Notes: a model not told the origin generated them from the letters alone. A stretch of 64,000 nt of DNA from Demequina lutea (GCF_013409005.1 NZ_JACBZO010000001.1:1550001-1614000), one strand, 5' to 3'; positions 23,834 through 32,849 are shown, numbered from the stretch's first letter. A program made the numbers and translations.

Positions 23834-24212
23834 TCTGCACCTCGTCGCCAGCCTCGAGCACTGCCTCAGCGACCCGGTCCCTGTTCACATACGTACCGTT
23901 GAGCGAGCCTGCGTCGCGCACCCGGAACTCCGTGCCGGTGCGCAAGAAGTGGGCGTGCTCCCTACTCACGGTGATGTCATCGAGAAAGATGTCGCATGAC
24001 ACGGACCGGCCGGCGACGGTGACGTCGACGTCCAGAAGGAAGCGAGCGCCGGCGTTGGGCCCATGGAGCACGATCAGCAACGCGTGGTCCGCGGCAAGCG
24101 CGTCCACGGCGATCTGTTCTTGAGCCCCTAGGCGCGTCGGTCCCGTGTCGTCACCGGTGATGTGCGCTGCAAGGGACATCGTCCGTTCTACCGGCGATTC
24201 GTCATACGTCAT
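23790..24212 (-). CDS. garA: FHA-domain protein GarA/OdhI-like
   Basis: A 140-residue phosphothreonine-binding protein with a C-terminal FHA domain (VTVAGRSVSCDIFLDDITVSREHAHF and GSLNGTYVNR). GarA/OdhI inhibits 2-oxoglutarate dehydrogenase and controls glutamate metabolism after kinase signalling. The N-terminal ETTS phosphorylation motif of the classical proteins is not obvious here (GDDTGPTRLG takes its place), so regulation may differ. ATG 24212 has AGGAGG upstream. It belongs to the CDP-alcohol transferase-garA-merR cluster. Confidence 0.85.
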   Translation of the reverse strand: MTYDESPVERTMSLAAHITGDDTGPTRLGAQEQIAVDALAADHALLIVLHGPNAGARFLLDVDVTVAGRSVSCDIFLDDITVSREHAHFLRTGTEFRVRDAGSLNGTYVNRDRVAEAVLEAGDEVQIGKYRLTFYPGAAK

Positions 24213-24233
24213 GGCGCCTCCTTTGTGCACATC

Positions 24234-24818
24234 CTATGCTCCCAACGGCGCCGCGGATCGAGACTTTCGCAACTGAGCGAGGTATTGCACGGCGGAGCCC
24301 CAATAGGCGATCGACGAGATCGCCGCCGCGACGATGGCAAACGTGTGGACGCCGTCCCAGCGGCCGTACGCGAGGTAGGACAACGGCAAGAAGACGTAGA
24401 GCGCAAAGGTTGCTGATTTTCCAAGAAACGTCACCTGCGGCGTCGCCGTGCCGCGCCGTCTCCACCACAGCAGGGCGGCCCCCATCACGAGGTCACGAGC
24501 AAGCAAGAGCGCGACGAGCCACCACGGAATGATGTCTCGCCACGCAAGCCCGAGAATGACCACGGCAGTGAGCAACCGGTCGGCGGCGGGATCAAGCACC
24601 CGACCAAGGGCCGATGTCTGACCGAGCCTGCGCGCCAGATAGCCGTCGAGGAAGTCGCTCGCTCCCGCGACAAAGAGCACGGCAATCGCCCACCCGTCGA
24701 CGGACCTGACGAGCAACAGGCCGAACGCCACGGCGAGCCCGATGCGCGCCACGGTGATGAGGTTGGGCAGGGTCACCTGCTCCCGCACCGACATGCCCGG
24801 TCGGACCGTTGATTCCAT
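24234..24818 (-). CDS. CDP-alcohol phosphatidyltransferase (PgsA-like)
   Basis: A 194-residue membrane enzyme with the full family signature D-G-x2-A-R-x8-G-x3-D-x3-D (DFLDGYLARRLGQTSALG followed by RVLDPAADR). It has about five membrane segments. It transfers a phosphatidyl group from CDP-diacylglycerol to an alcohol; glycerol 3-phosphate or cardiolipin synthesis are the likeliest roles. It lies directly upstream of garA, as pgsA2 does in mycobacteria. Confidence 0.88.
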   Translation of the reverse strand: MESTVRPGMSVREQVTLPNLITVARIGLAVAFGLLLVRSVDGWAIAVLFVAGASDFLDGYLARRLGQTSALGRVLDPAADRLLTAVVILGLAWRDIIPWWLVALLLARDLVMGAALLWWRRRGTATPQVTFLGKSATFALYVFLPLSYLAYGRWDGVHTFAIVAAAISSIAYWGSAVQYLAQLRKSRSAAPLGA

Positions 24819-24852
24819 GGCCCCATCGTAGAGTCGCGGTGCTGCGGTGCTC

Positions 24853-25002
24853 CTACTCGGCCTTTTTCAGGTCCATCACCTGGTCGACGCGCTCGGCGGC
24901 AATCCGGGCCGCGTCGTCTTCCGTGGCCCCGCGTGCCAACTCGTTGGCGCGGATTTCCTCGAATACTTCGTGCCTACTGACCGTGTTTTCGGTGTCTGAC
25001 AT
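24853..25002 (-). CDS. small conserved-looking protein (49 aa)
   Basis: A short ORF starting MSDTENTVSRHEVFEEIRAN and ending VMDLKKAE, predicted helical and highly charged. AAGGAG lies six bases before ATG 25002, and codon use is like that of surrounding genes, so I regard it as real. No family is recognised. Confidence 0.65.
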   Translation of the reverse strand: MSDTENTVSRHEVFEEIRANELARGATEDDAARIAAERVDQVMDLKKAE

Positions 25003-25072
25003 GACGGCTCCTTTCCTGCACTTTCGACGTTACAGAGAATGCGCGACTTTGGCACCTTCTGAGAGACAAAAT

Positions 25073-25705
25073 TCACCGAGCGTTTGGAGCGCCGGGCGCG
25101 ATCTCACGGCGGAACTCGGCGACCATGTCCGTGACTACGTGCCCGGCGTGGTGGCCCACGGCCTCCCTGCTTGCCTCGCGATAGTTCAGCGTCCACCCCT
25201 CGCCGATGCAGTCAACCAACTCGTCCAGGCCGAATCGCCTGTGAGCGGGGGGTCCGGGCGCGGTGGGGTCTGCATCGGGCGCGTGAGCGGTGATGAGCAG
25301 ACTTCCCCCCTGGGCCACCGCCGAAGCGGCCACCCGCCAGACTGCGTGACGCGTCTCGCGGGACTCGTGGAAGAACGACAGGGAGACGAGGCCGTAGGCC
25401 CCGTCCGGCGCCCACGTGGCAAGATCCGCGGTGAACCACGTGACGGTGAGTCCCCTTTCAGCGGCGGCCTGCTTGGCACGCGCGATTGCGGCCGACGCGA
25501 AGTCGACACCGGTGACTTGCCAGCCAGCCTGAGCCAGCCACAGGGCGTCACCGCCCTCGCCGCAAGCGAGGTCGAGAGCCTTGCCGCCTGGGTGGGGCGG
25601 ATGCGCGTCGCCCCACGCCCGGACGGTGTCGTTAACCCTTCCGCTCCATACCGGAGAGGCGCCATAGCGTGCCTCCCAGGTCACGCGCGGCTCTGTGTCG
25701 CTCAC
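25073..25705 (-). CDS. class I SAM-dependent methyltransferase
   Basis: A 210-residue Rossmann methyltransferase. Motif I is ALDLACGEGGDALWLAQAGW, followed by VTGVDFA with the SAM-ribose acidic residue and a motif IV-like YGLVSLSFFHESRE. Similar proteins include tellurite-resistance and thiopurine-type methyltransferases, but the substrate is unclear. GTG 25705 overlaps the stop of the RNB gene (GTGA), indicating coupled translation. Confidence 0.87.
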   Translation of the reverse strand: MSDTEPRVTWEARYGASPVWSGRVNDTVRAWGDAHPPHPGGKALDLACGEGGDALWLAQAGWQVTGVDFASAAIARAKQAAAERGLTVTWFTADLATWAPDGAYGLVSLSFFHESRETRHAVWRVAASAVAQGGSLLITAHAPDADPTAPGPPAHRRFGLDELVDCIGEGWTLNYREASREAVGHHAGHVVTDMVAEFRREIAPGAPNAR

Positions 25706-27129
25706 GATGCCGCTTCAAACTTGGGGCCCGTCGCCGCATCGGCGCTGACGAGTCGCACGTGTTGCCGTCGGCCCACCGTCACCGTTCCGGAGCACTTGGC
25801 GACGACGGCGGGTGCGGACAGTTGCACGGTGTTCGAGTCAAGCCCAACACCCTCGAACATCTCCCCCACGTGTGGCGCGAGCACGGCAGCCTCGACCGCA
25901 TCAACACAAGCCCTGTCAACCCGGCTTCCGCGCCTCACACCGGTCTCCATCGCGGTGCCAAGACCGGGCAGCGCCGTGACCACCCAGTCGGGCACTTGAC
26001 GTCCCGCCGCGTGGGCCAGACACACCTCGGTGCCGTACCGGTCGACGAGCCGCCTCAGTGGCGCCGTCACGTGTGCGTATGGGGCCGAAAGGGCGCCGTG
26101 AGTCACGGGATCTGGCACCGGCATGCCGCCCGCAACGTCGAAGGGTTGCCACGCCGCTCCACGAAAGAGCGACACCGCAGCGGTGAGGAATGCGGCGCCA
26201 CGTGGGCTCTCCGCATTGAGGGTCGTCAACACGTGCGCGTACGACTCATCCGGTGCCCACTCGACTCCCAGCGCGGCCGCCTGGTGCCGAAGCCGCTGGA
26301 GCGCGGCCTCCGATGCGGGTGGCATCGTGCGCAATACGCCCACCCCTGCCTCCAACATCAGCCGAGCGGCCGCAGAGCCTGTCAGCAGCGAGACCTGGGC
26401 ATTGTCATCCTCGATCGGGCGCCCGGCGCGGAACTCGAGGGTGAGCTCGTCCCCCTTGCGCACGACCTCCTGGCTGGGCTTTGGCAGGCTGACGGCGCCC
26501 GCGCGGGCCAGCGACGAGCGCCGTGCGTCTCCCAGCTTCTTGAGATTCGTGAGGAGTTGCATGGCGTCCTTCGGAGGGGCGGTCGTCAGTTGCTCGTAGG
26601 AGTACTTGTGCGTGGACCGAACCCAGGCGCGCCGCATGTCAATGGTCCGCAGTTCCCCCGCGGCGTCGACGCCAAGGTCCCACACGACGGCCTTGGTGCG
26701 TTGGCCGGGCAACAGTGACGCGTATCCCTCGGACATGGCCAGCGGGTGAAGCCCGATGCGCTCGTCGGGACAATAGGTCGTCTCGACCCTCGCCCACGCC
26801 TCAGTATCGATGGCCCCGCCGGGCACCACGTGTGCCGCGACGTCTGCAATCGCGTAGCGCACGCGCCAACCCTGGCCATCGACCTCGACGAGTACCGCCT
26901 GATCCAAGTCGGTCGAGCCTTCGGGGTCGATGGTGACGAACGACACGTCAGTGAGGTCGTCCCGCTTGCCTTCGATGTGCGCGGGCTCCTCGTCGCGACC
27001 GCCCCGGGCAAGCTCGGCCAACACGCCAGCCGATCGTTCCTCGTGAATGCCCTCATCCGACCGAATTTCCGCAAAGCGGTGCTCGAGTTGGGTGAGCGAT
27101 GTGCGGGCGACCAAGCGGCGAATCGGCAT
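25702..27129 (-). CDS. RNB-domain ribonuclease (RNase II/R family)
   Basis: A 475-residue 3'-5' exoribonuclease. The RNB catalytic core shows the metal-binding aspartates in TIDPEGSTDLDQAV, then YAIADVAAHV and ERIGLHPLAMSEGYASLLPGQ. It is shorter than RNase R, without obvious cold-shock or long N-terminal domains; a beta-rich C-terminus may stand in for the S1 domain. This compact form is widespread in actinobacteria. It is transcribed divergently from a MarR gene. Confidence 0.9.
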   Translation of the reverse strand: MPIRRLVARTSLTQLEHRFAEIRSDEGIHEERSAGVLAELARGGRDEEPAHIEGKRDDLTDVSFVTIDPEGSTDLDQAVLVEVDGQGWRVRYAIADVAAHVVPGGAIDTEAWARVETTYCPDERIGLHPLAMSEGYASLLPGQRTKAVVWDLGVDAAGELRTIDMRRAWVRSTHKYSYEQLTTAPPKDAMQLLTNLKKLGDARRSSLARAGAVSLPKPSQEVVRKGDELTLEFRAGRPIEDDNAQVSLLTGSAAARLMLEAGVGVLRTMPPASEAALQRLRHQAAALGVEWAPDESYAHVLTTLNAESPRGAAFLTAAVSLFRGAAWQPFDVAGGMPVPDPVTHGALSAPYAHVTAPLRRLVDRYGTEVCLAHAAGRQVPDWVVTALPGLGTAMETGVRRGSRVDRACVDAVEAAVLAPHVGEMFEGVGLDSNTVQLSAPAVVAKCSGTVTVGRRQHVRLVSADAATGPKFEAAS

Positions 27130-27205
27130 GCGCTTACCTTAATCATCTTCTCGACGTTTTCGATCGACTACTAGACACGGGAACTTCGGCGATTACGCTG
27201 ACTGC

Positions 27206-27751
27206 ATGGCGGGCACCGACGGTCTCGATATCACGCTCTTTCGCGCGCTCACTCTCGTTGCGCGCCAACTCACGGTCGTTGTTGAGCACAGGCTCCACGC
27301 GGAGGCCGGTATTTCGCTTCCCGAGTTCGAGATTCTGAGTGCCCTCGCCGCGGCGCCCGATCGCCGGGCGCGCGCTGGTGCGCTGGGTCAGATGCTTGCG
27401 TGGGAAAAGTCCCGAATCTCCCACCAAGTGGGGCGGATGGAGCGCAAGGGGCTCATCGAACGGTTCAATTGCGCGGACGACTTGCGGGGCACCTGGGTTG
27501 GCCTTACCGACGCGGGTGCGGATGCAATTGCGTCGGCCACACCCGCTTACGACGCTGCAATACGGGCGCAACTGGGCAAGCTGGCCGCCACGGACGGCGG
27601 CGTGAGCCTGGCTCGAGAGGTGCTCGGCATTGGCGCGCATGTGTACCCGAACTCTTGTCAAGTAGAGGTGGCGTTGTTGATCGCTTCGCTCGACCGCGTC
27701 GATAAGGGCACCTTGGCGGAACATGCTCGACCGGAGCCAATGAGTACATGA
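27206..27751 (+). CDS. MarR-family transcriptional regulator
   Basis: A 181-residue winged-helix protein with the MarR core: ISLPEFEILSALAAAPDRRARAG, a recognition helix WEKSRISHQVGRMERKGLI and a wing RGTWVGLTDAG. The ligand and target are unknown. It is divergent from the RNB gene, with 76 bases between them, so the intergenic region is its likeliest target. The C-terminus has a short extension beyond the dimer helix. Confidence 0.9.
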   Translation: MAGTDGLDITLFRALTLVARQLTVVVEHRLHAEAGISLPEFEILSALAAAPDRRARAGALGQMLAWEKSRISHQVGRMERKGLIERFNCADDLRGTWVGLTDAGADAIASATPAYDAAIRAQLGKLAATDGGVSLAREVLGIGAHVYPNSCQVEVALLIASLDRVDKGTLAEHARPEPMST

Positions 27752-27830
27752 GTGTTTGATCGCGACCGAGACGAGCACTGATGTACTCGTAGCGTGCGGT
27801 GTGGGCGGCCACGGCGCGCATAGCGGAAAG

Positions 27831-28343
27831 TTACCGGCTGAGGGGTCCGATCACCACGGCGGTGGTCTTTGCGGGCGCCGCCGTCGCTCCTGGAAGTCTG
27901 CATGACTTCTCGCGTCGGACCCTGCCGACAAATGCCCAGCCGAGCAGGGCGATCGCGCCCACCGCGAGGTACGGCTGCAAGGGCCCAAAGAACCTGATCG
28001 CGCCGGAGTATCCCAAGGCGAGGAGCACGAGCTTGTTGCACACGGGGCACCCCACGGCAAAGAACGTGACCATGCCTCCTGCGGCGCCAAGCCTTCCCTC
28101 ACGGGCACGCGGAGCGGAGTCTGGAGTCGCCACGTAGGTGGCTGCAACGAGCCCCGCCAGCACCGAGCTGATCGCCAGCGCCGTCCGTGACCACGGGGTC
28201 GGCGGCACGTCGCGGCCGAACACGGGGTTGTCGATAAGGTCCGTGGGGATCGCGATGAAGAGGTAGGTGGCGATGGCGGTCCCCGCCGCGAACCACCAGC
28301 GCCGCGCGGGCCATTGCCTCAGGTCGTGAAGTAGTCCGCTCAT
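27831..28343 (-). CDS. membrane protein with a cytoplasm-facing CPVC motif
   Basis: About 170 residues with four hydrophobic segments; VTFFAVGCPVCNKLVLLALGYSGA places a CxxC at the start of the third. The motif suggests thiol or metal chemistry, but no family function is known to me. ATG 28343 is preferred because the upstream ATG at 28361 lies inside a perfect 18-bp palindrome that looks like an operator. It lies downstream of osmC on the same strand. Confidence 0.75.
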   Translation of the reverse strand: MSGLLHDLRQWPARRWWFAAGTAIATYLFIAIPTDLIDNPVFGRDVPPTPWSRTALAISSVLAGLVAATYVATPDSAPRAREGRLGAAGGMVTFFAVGCPVCNKLVLLALGYSGAIRFFGPLQPYLAVGAIALLGWAFVGRVRREKSCRLPGATAAPAKTTAVVIGPLSR

Positions 28344-28351
28344 GAAGAGAC

Positions 28352-28369
28352 CATACCCCATGGGGTATG
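28352..28369. promoter_or_regulatory. perfect 18-bp palindrome, CsoR/CstR-type operator candidate
   Basis: CATACCCCATGGGGTATG is self-complementary over its full length and lies directly upstream of the CPVC membrane protein. The ATACCC...GGGTAT pattern is that of CsoR/CstR/FrmR-family operators (copper or persulfide sensing). No such regulator is encoded in the window. Confidence 0.55.
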
Positions 28370-28379
28370 TGGATGGCGG

Positions 28380-28808
28380 CTAGAGCAGTGCGGCCGAGGT
28401 GAGCGTTACCGTGGTGCCCGTGAGTGCCTTGGACACGGGGCAATCGCCCTTGACGACCTCGGCGAACGTCGCGAAGGCGGCCTGGTCCATCCCGGGGATC
28501 TCGGCTATGACGGTGAGCGCCACGCCGGTAATTCCCTCGCCTGGGACGAACGTCACGTCGGCCTTGACGTCGATCCTGGTGGCGACGAGTCCCTGCTCGG
28601 CGAGGCCATGCGCCATCGCCATGGAGTAGCACGCGGCATGCGCGGCGCCCAGGAGCTCCTCGGGTGTCGTGGTACCGTCGGCGCCCTCTGCGCGCGCCTT
28701 CCAGTTGGTCGCAAAGGTGCCGAGGCCAGAAGAGATGAGGCTCGTCGAACCCGCGCCCTCCGCTAGCGTTCCCGACCAGGTTGCCTGTGCAGTGCTGACG
28801 ACGCTCAT
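28380..28808 (-). CDS. OsmC/Ohr-family peroxiredoxin
   Basis: A 142-residue OsmC-fold protein with the two catalytic cysteines at 60 (LLGAAHAACYSMAM) and 123 (VVKGDCPVSKAL). These enzymes reduce organic hydroperoxides using a cysteine pair. Length and motifs match the OsmC branch rather than Ohr. ATG 28808 follows AGGAAA. It is followed by the palindrome-controlled membrane protein, so both could respond to thiol stress. Confidence 0.92.
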   Translation of the reverse strand: MSVVSTAQATWSGTLAEGAGSTSLISSGLGTFATNWKARAEGADGTTTPEELLGAAHAACYSMAMAHGLAEQGLVATRIDVKADVTFVPGEGITGVALTVIAEIPGMDQAAFATFAEVVKGDCPVSKALTGTTVTLTSAALL

Positions 28809-28873
28809 GCTTGTTTCCTAACGGTAGAAGGCGGCATACAGAGGGTGAACCCCTCGGGGTGACGCGGTGTTCC

Positions 28874-30295
28874 CTAGATCGTGCCTCGATCGGCGGGAGT
28901 TCGCACGAGGAGCAACAACACGAGGCCCACCGCGACCACGGCGATCACTCCGAGAGTGCCCCAAATGGTCGCGCCGGTGATCGTGATCATGAGGGTCCAC
29001 ATTCCGGGCGCCATGAACGACGCCGCCCTGCCTGTGGTGGCGTAGAGGCCGAAGATTTCGGCCTCCTTGCCTCGCGGGCTGACGCGCGTCAGCAGGGATC
29101 GCGAGGCCGCCTGAGCGGGGCCGACGCATGCGCTCAATACCAGGCCAAAGATCCAGAAGATCACGGAGCCCACTCCGTGGAATACGACGACAATGACGCC
29201 CGAGATCGTGATGAGGCTCAGCGCGGTGACAATGACCGCGCGCGGTCCCAAGCGGTCGTCATACCGTCCCGCGATGATGGTTGAGATGCCCGCAATGAGG
29301 TTGGCGGCGATTCCGAACAGGATCACATCCTGGTTTGAGAAGCCGAAGGACTTCGACGCGATGATGGCACCGAACGTAAAGACGCCCGCGAGACCATCGC
29401 GGTAGACGGCGGATGCCAAGAGGAACCACAGCGTGGGGCGCGCGGTTCGCCACAGCTGCATCAAGTCACGCCACAGGACTCCGTAGCCCCTGACCCACAG
29501 AACCATGTGCGCCCACAACGAGACCGTGCTGGCGCGTTCCTTGACTGGACGCACCTCGGGAACGAAGACGAAGACCGCCCAGCCGAAGGCCAGCACCCAA
29601 GCGGCGCAACCCACGGCAATGATTCGGTAGGCCATGCCGTTCGATGTGTCCATCCCCCACCAGTTGGCGCCGTCGGCAATGACGACAATCACGAGGGCGA
29701 CGATGCCGCCGACATAGCCGAGGCCCCATCCGAGGCCGGACACCCGCCCAACCGTGGAAGGCGTCGACACCTGGGTCAACATCGCGTTGTAGTTCACGCC
29801 CGCGATCTCGGACACGACCGACCCGAAGGCGATGAGGCTCGCTCCAAGCCAGAAGTAGCCTGGTGCGGCCTGAACGAAGAAGAGCCCCAGCATGGACGCG
29901 ACGAGCAGCGCCGTGGTCACGCCGAGCCACGCCTTGCGGCGACCGGTCGCATCGGCCCTCTGTCCAAGAACCGGCGCAAGCAAGGCAACGAAGATGCCGC
30001 CAACGGTGATCGCCAGGCCTAGGCCCGACGTGAGGTGCGCGATGGCGGCGTCGTACTGCTTATTGCCCTCTCCCAGCTTCGCGATAGCTGGATCGATGAA
30101 CTGGTCCGACGTCAGGTAGAGCGCGGTAAAGACGAAGGTGATGATCACCGAGTTAAACGGCTGCGTTGCCCAGTCCCAGAGGGCCCACGAGACCACTCGT
30201 TTCCGGGGAATGGGTACCCCCAAGTCGGCCGGATCGATCGTGACATCACGAATGGAGGGCAGGTCAATCTCTTCGGCGCCATCGCTCATGGGCAT
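28874..30295 (-). CDS. MFS transporter, UMF1-type
   Basis: A 12-span transporter of about 473 residues beginning near WALWDWATQPFNSVIITFVF, a hallmark of the UMF1/vacuole effluxer-like MFS group. GRYDDRLGPRAV is the loop between the two halves. The substrate is unknown. The ATGs at 30295 and 30289 are the likely starts; the frame continues to a TTG at 30349 that would add basic residues. Divergent from the hydrolase operon. Confidence 0.88.
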   Translation of the reverse strand: MPMSDGAEEIDLPSIRDVTIDPADLGVPIPRKRVVSWALWDWATQPFNSVIITFVFTALYLTSDQFIDPAIAKLGEGNKQYDAAIAHLTSGLGLAITVGGIFVALLAPVLGQRADATGRRKAWLGVTTALLVASMLGLFFVQAAPGYFWLGASLIAFGSVVSEIAGVNYNAMLTQVSTPSTVGRVSGLGWGLGYVGGIVALVIVVIADGANWWGMDTSNGMAYRIIAVGCAAWVLAFGWAVFVFVPEVRPVKERASTVSLWAHMVLWVRGYGVLWRDLMQLWRTARPTLWFLLASAVYRDGLAGVFTFGAIIASKSFGFSNQDVILFGIAANLIAGISTIIAGRYDDRLGPRAVIVTALSLITISGVIVVVFHGVGSVIFWIFGLVLSACVGPAQAASRSLLTRVSPRGKEAEIFGLYATTGRAASFMAPGMWTLMITITGATIWGTLGVIAVVAVGLVLLLLVRTPADRGTI

Positions 30296-30368
30296 AGTCT
30301 GCACGTTTTTGGTGAACGAGAGGTTGCGCCGCGCCTTCTCTCCGGGCAAGGACGGCTAGCCTGAACTC

Positions 30369-31298
30369 ATGGGGATAGTGGACGCGGATTGGACCGAGGA
30401 CGTTCTCACGGGGTTCTCAAGAACCCGATTGGGAACGGCGACCCTTGTGCGTCCTAATGACCAGCCCGACGCCCCTAAGTCGGCCGTCCTCCACGTGCAT
30501 GGCTATAACGACTATTTCTTCCAAACACACCTTGCCAACGCGTTCGTGGATTCCGGGCGCGTGTTCTACGCGGTAGACCTCGCCCGAGCGGGTCGGTCGC
30601 TTCTTGCGGGCGATATTCCCCACTACATGGCGGACGTGGCCGAGCAGGGCGACGGCATCGATGCCGCGGTTCGTGCGATCGCGGACCTTCATCCGGGCCT
30701 ACCCATCGTGGTCCACGGACACTCGACGGGTGGGTTGACCTCCGCGATATGGGCCGCCGACCGCGGCCACCCCGCATTGGCAGGCGTCATCCTTGACTCG
30801 CCGCTCTTCGGCAAGCGCTACGGTCCGTTGCAGCGCGCGGGCTCGCACGCCTTGCCCGTGCTGTCGACCTTGAGGCCCCGCGGCGTCGTATCGCATGGGC
30901 CCTCCGTGTACGCGACCCACCAACACGTGAGCGGGGGCGGTCGCTGGGACTTTGATGTCACCTGGAAGCGGCCGCACGGCCTGCCCGCAAGGGTGGCGTG
31001 GGCGAACGCGGTGCGGGTAGCGGAGGCGCGCATTGCGAGGGGGCTCGGACTGTCGGTGCCCGTTCTCGTGGCCCGTTCGGACTCTTCGGGCCCAGACGTC
31101 GCCTCCAATCCTCTGCTCGACTCCCAGGACACCGTCCTCGATGTCGCCCACATTGCGCTCATGGCTCCCCTGCTGGGTGAGCGCGTCACCGAACTCGTGG
31201 TTCCCGGAGGCGTTCACGAGTTGAGCCTCTCGCGTGACGAGCCGCGCGCCTACTACTTCCAGGGAGTCTTTGAATGGCTCGATAGTGTGGCGGCATGA
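30369..31298 (+). CDS. alpha/beta hydrolase, serine lipase/lysophospholipase-like
   Basis: A 309-residue alpha/beta hydrolase with the nucleophile elbow GHSTGG, an oxyanion motif HGYNDYFF and a C-terminal HEL histidine (GGVHELSLSRDEP). This fits monoacylglycerol-lipase/lysophospholipase-type serine hydrolases. It overlaps the glycerophosphodiester phosphodiesterase gene by four bases (ATGA); together they would degrade glycerolipids stepwise. Confidence 0.88.
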   Translation: MGIVDADWTEDVLTGFSRTRLGTATLVRPNDQPDAPKSAVLHVHGYNDYFFQTHLANAFVDSGRVFYAVDLARAGRSLLAGDIPHYMADVAEQGDGIDAAVRAIADLHPGLPIVVHGHSTGGLTSAIWAADRGHPALAGVILDSPLFGKRYGPLQRAGSHALPVLSTLRPRGVVSHGPSVYATHQHVSGGGRWDFDVTWKRPHGLPARVAWANAVRVAEARIARGLGLSVPVLVARSDSSGPDVASNPLLDSQDTVLDVAHIALMAPLLGERVTELVVPGGVHELSLSRDEPRAYYFQGVFEWLDSVAA

Positions 31299-32062
31299 CG
31301 AGCAACGGCTACTTTGACAACGGCGGAACCGTGGTCGCGCTTGCACACAGGGGCTTTTCGCTCGACGGGCTCGAGAACTCCATGGCGGCCTTCAGGGCAG
31401 CGGTGGACCTGGGCTTTCGCTACGTCGAGACCGACGTTCACGGCACCAAGGACGGCAAGGCGGTGGCCCTGCACGATGCCTCCCTTGACCGCACGACCGA
31501 TGGTCATGGCGACGTCGCCGATCTGAACTGGGCCGAGGTGAAGGGCGCGAAGATCGGCGGCGTCGAGCCGGTCCCGCTGCTCGAGGACCTGCTCGGCACG
31601 TGGCCCACATTGAGGGTGAATATCGACGTCAAGGGGACGTCGGGCATCGCCGCCACCGCCGACGCCATCGAACGGACTCGTGCTCATGACAGGGTGTGCC
31701 TCGCATCGTTCTCGACCGTCAGGCGAGAGGCGACCGTCGCGCTGCTCAGCAAGCCCGTCGCGACATCGGCCGGTACCCGAGAGGCCGCCGCGTTCTTTGC
31801 GGGCGGTTTCATTGGCGCGAACATGGCGGCGCCCCTCGTTGCGGTCGGCGCGGTGCAGGTTCCCGTCAAGCTGGGGGCCGTACGAATACTCACCGCGCGC
31901 CACATCGCCGCCGCGCACGCGGCAGGCAAGCAGGTACATGTGTGGACCATCAACGACAAGGCCGAGATGGAACGGCTGATCGCGATGGGCGTTGACGGCA
32001 TCGTCAGCGACAGGGCTGACGTTTTGAAAGAGGTCCTCGTAGCTATCGGACGGTGGGAGTGA
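31295..32062 (+). CDS. glycerophosphodiester phosphodiesterase
   Basis: A 255-residue TIM-barrel enzyme that hydrolyses glycerophosphodiesters to glycerol 3-phosphate and an alcohol. The catalytic motifs are clear: AHRGFSLDGLENSMAAF, the metal-binding ETDVHGTKDG and HDASLDRTTDG, and the C-terminal VWTIND. No signal peptide, so it is cytoplasmic. It is coupled to the hydrolase upstream and overlaps the GATase downstream. Confidence 0.94.
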   Translation: MTSNGYFDNGGTVVALAHRGFSLDGLENSMAAFRAAVDLGFRYVETDVHGTKDGKAVALHDASLDRTTDGHGDVADLNWAEVKGAKIGGVEPVPLLEDLLGTWPTLRVNIDVKGTSGIAATADAIERTRAHDRVCLASFSTVRREATVALLSKPVATSAGTREAAAFFAGGFIGANMAAPLVAVGAVQVPVKLGAVRILTARHIAAAHAAGKQVHVWTINDKAEMERLIAMGVDGIVSDRADVLKEVLVAIGRWE

Positions 32063-32781
32063 GCGCGAGCCGACCGATCATCGGTGTCACTAGCTACCTC
32101 GAGCAAGCGACGATGGGCGTGTGGGATGTACCCGCCGTCTTCTTGCCGACTTCTTATGTGAAGCCGATTGCCGCCGCTGGTGCGAGCATCGTTGTCCTGC
32201 CTCCCCAAGAGGTGAACCCCGAAGCGGTGTCGCGCATCCTCAACGGACTCGATGGCCTGTGTGTCTCGGGCGGATACGACGTTGACCCGGCCGCCTACGG
32301 TCACTCCCCGCACCCCCAGACCGATGCGCCGCGTAACGACAGGGACGCGTGGGAGTTTGCTCTTCTAGCGGCGGCCCTCGAAGCCGATATGCCGGTGCTC
32401 GGGGTGTGCCGCGGGGCGCAAGTGCTCAACGTGCTGCGGGGCGGGACGCTTCACCAGCATCTTCCCGATGTGGTGGGTTCGCCTCGACATCAGGGTGAAA
32501 ACGGCGTCTTTGCGAAGGTGCCCGTGCGCGTCATCGAGGGCACCCTGCTCGCGACACTTCACCCCCTTTCACGCGAGGTTCCCGTTTATCACCACCAGGC
32601 GATCGATGCCCTCGGGGCGGGTCTCGTGGTGTCTGCCTGGAGCGACGATGGCGTGATCGAGGCCGTCGAGGACCCCTCGCTGACGTTCTGCATTGCAGCG
32701 CAGTGGCATCCCGAGCAAGACCCGGGCGGCGCGAGACTTTACCAAGGCTTCGTTCAGGCCGCGCGAGCGTATCGCGCGTAG
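32053..32781 (+). CDS. class I glutamine amidotransferase-like hydrolase (gamma-glutamyl-GABA hydrolase family)
   Basis: A 242-residue PuuD-type hydrolase. The nucleophile is Cys119 in VLGVCRGAQVLNV, with the partner His and Glu in AQWHPEQ. Related enzymes release gamma-aminobutyrate from its gamma-glutamyl conjugate in polyamine breakdown; the substrate here is unproven. GTG 32053 or GTG 32059 may be the start, the latter overlapping the upstream stop as GTGA. Confidence 0.88.
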   Translation: MGVSASRPIIGVTSYLEQATMGVWDVPAVFLPTSYVKPIAAAGASIVVLPPQEVNPEAVSRILNGLDGLCVSGGYDVDPAAYGHSPHPQTDAPRNDRDAWEFALLAAALEADMPVLGVCRGAQVLNVLRGGTLHQHLPDVVGSPRHQGENGVFAKVPVRVIEGTLLATLHPLSREVPVYHHQAIDALGAGLVVSAWSDDGVIEAVEDPSLTFCIAAQWHPEQDPGGARLYQGFVQAARAYRA

Positions 32782-32849
32782 GGGCCACCCGCACTCCCCC
32801 ACCCCGCCGTTGCGCTGAGCCCTTTGGACGGCGTTGCGAGCGTCGACGC

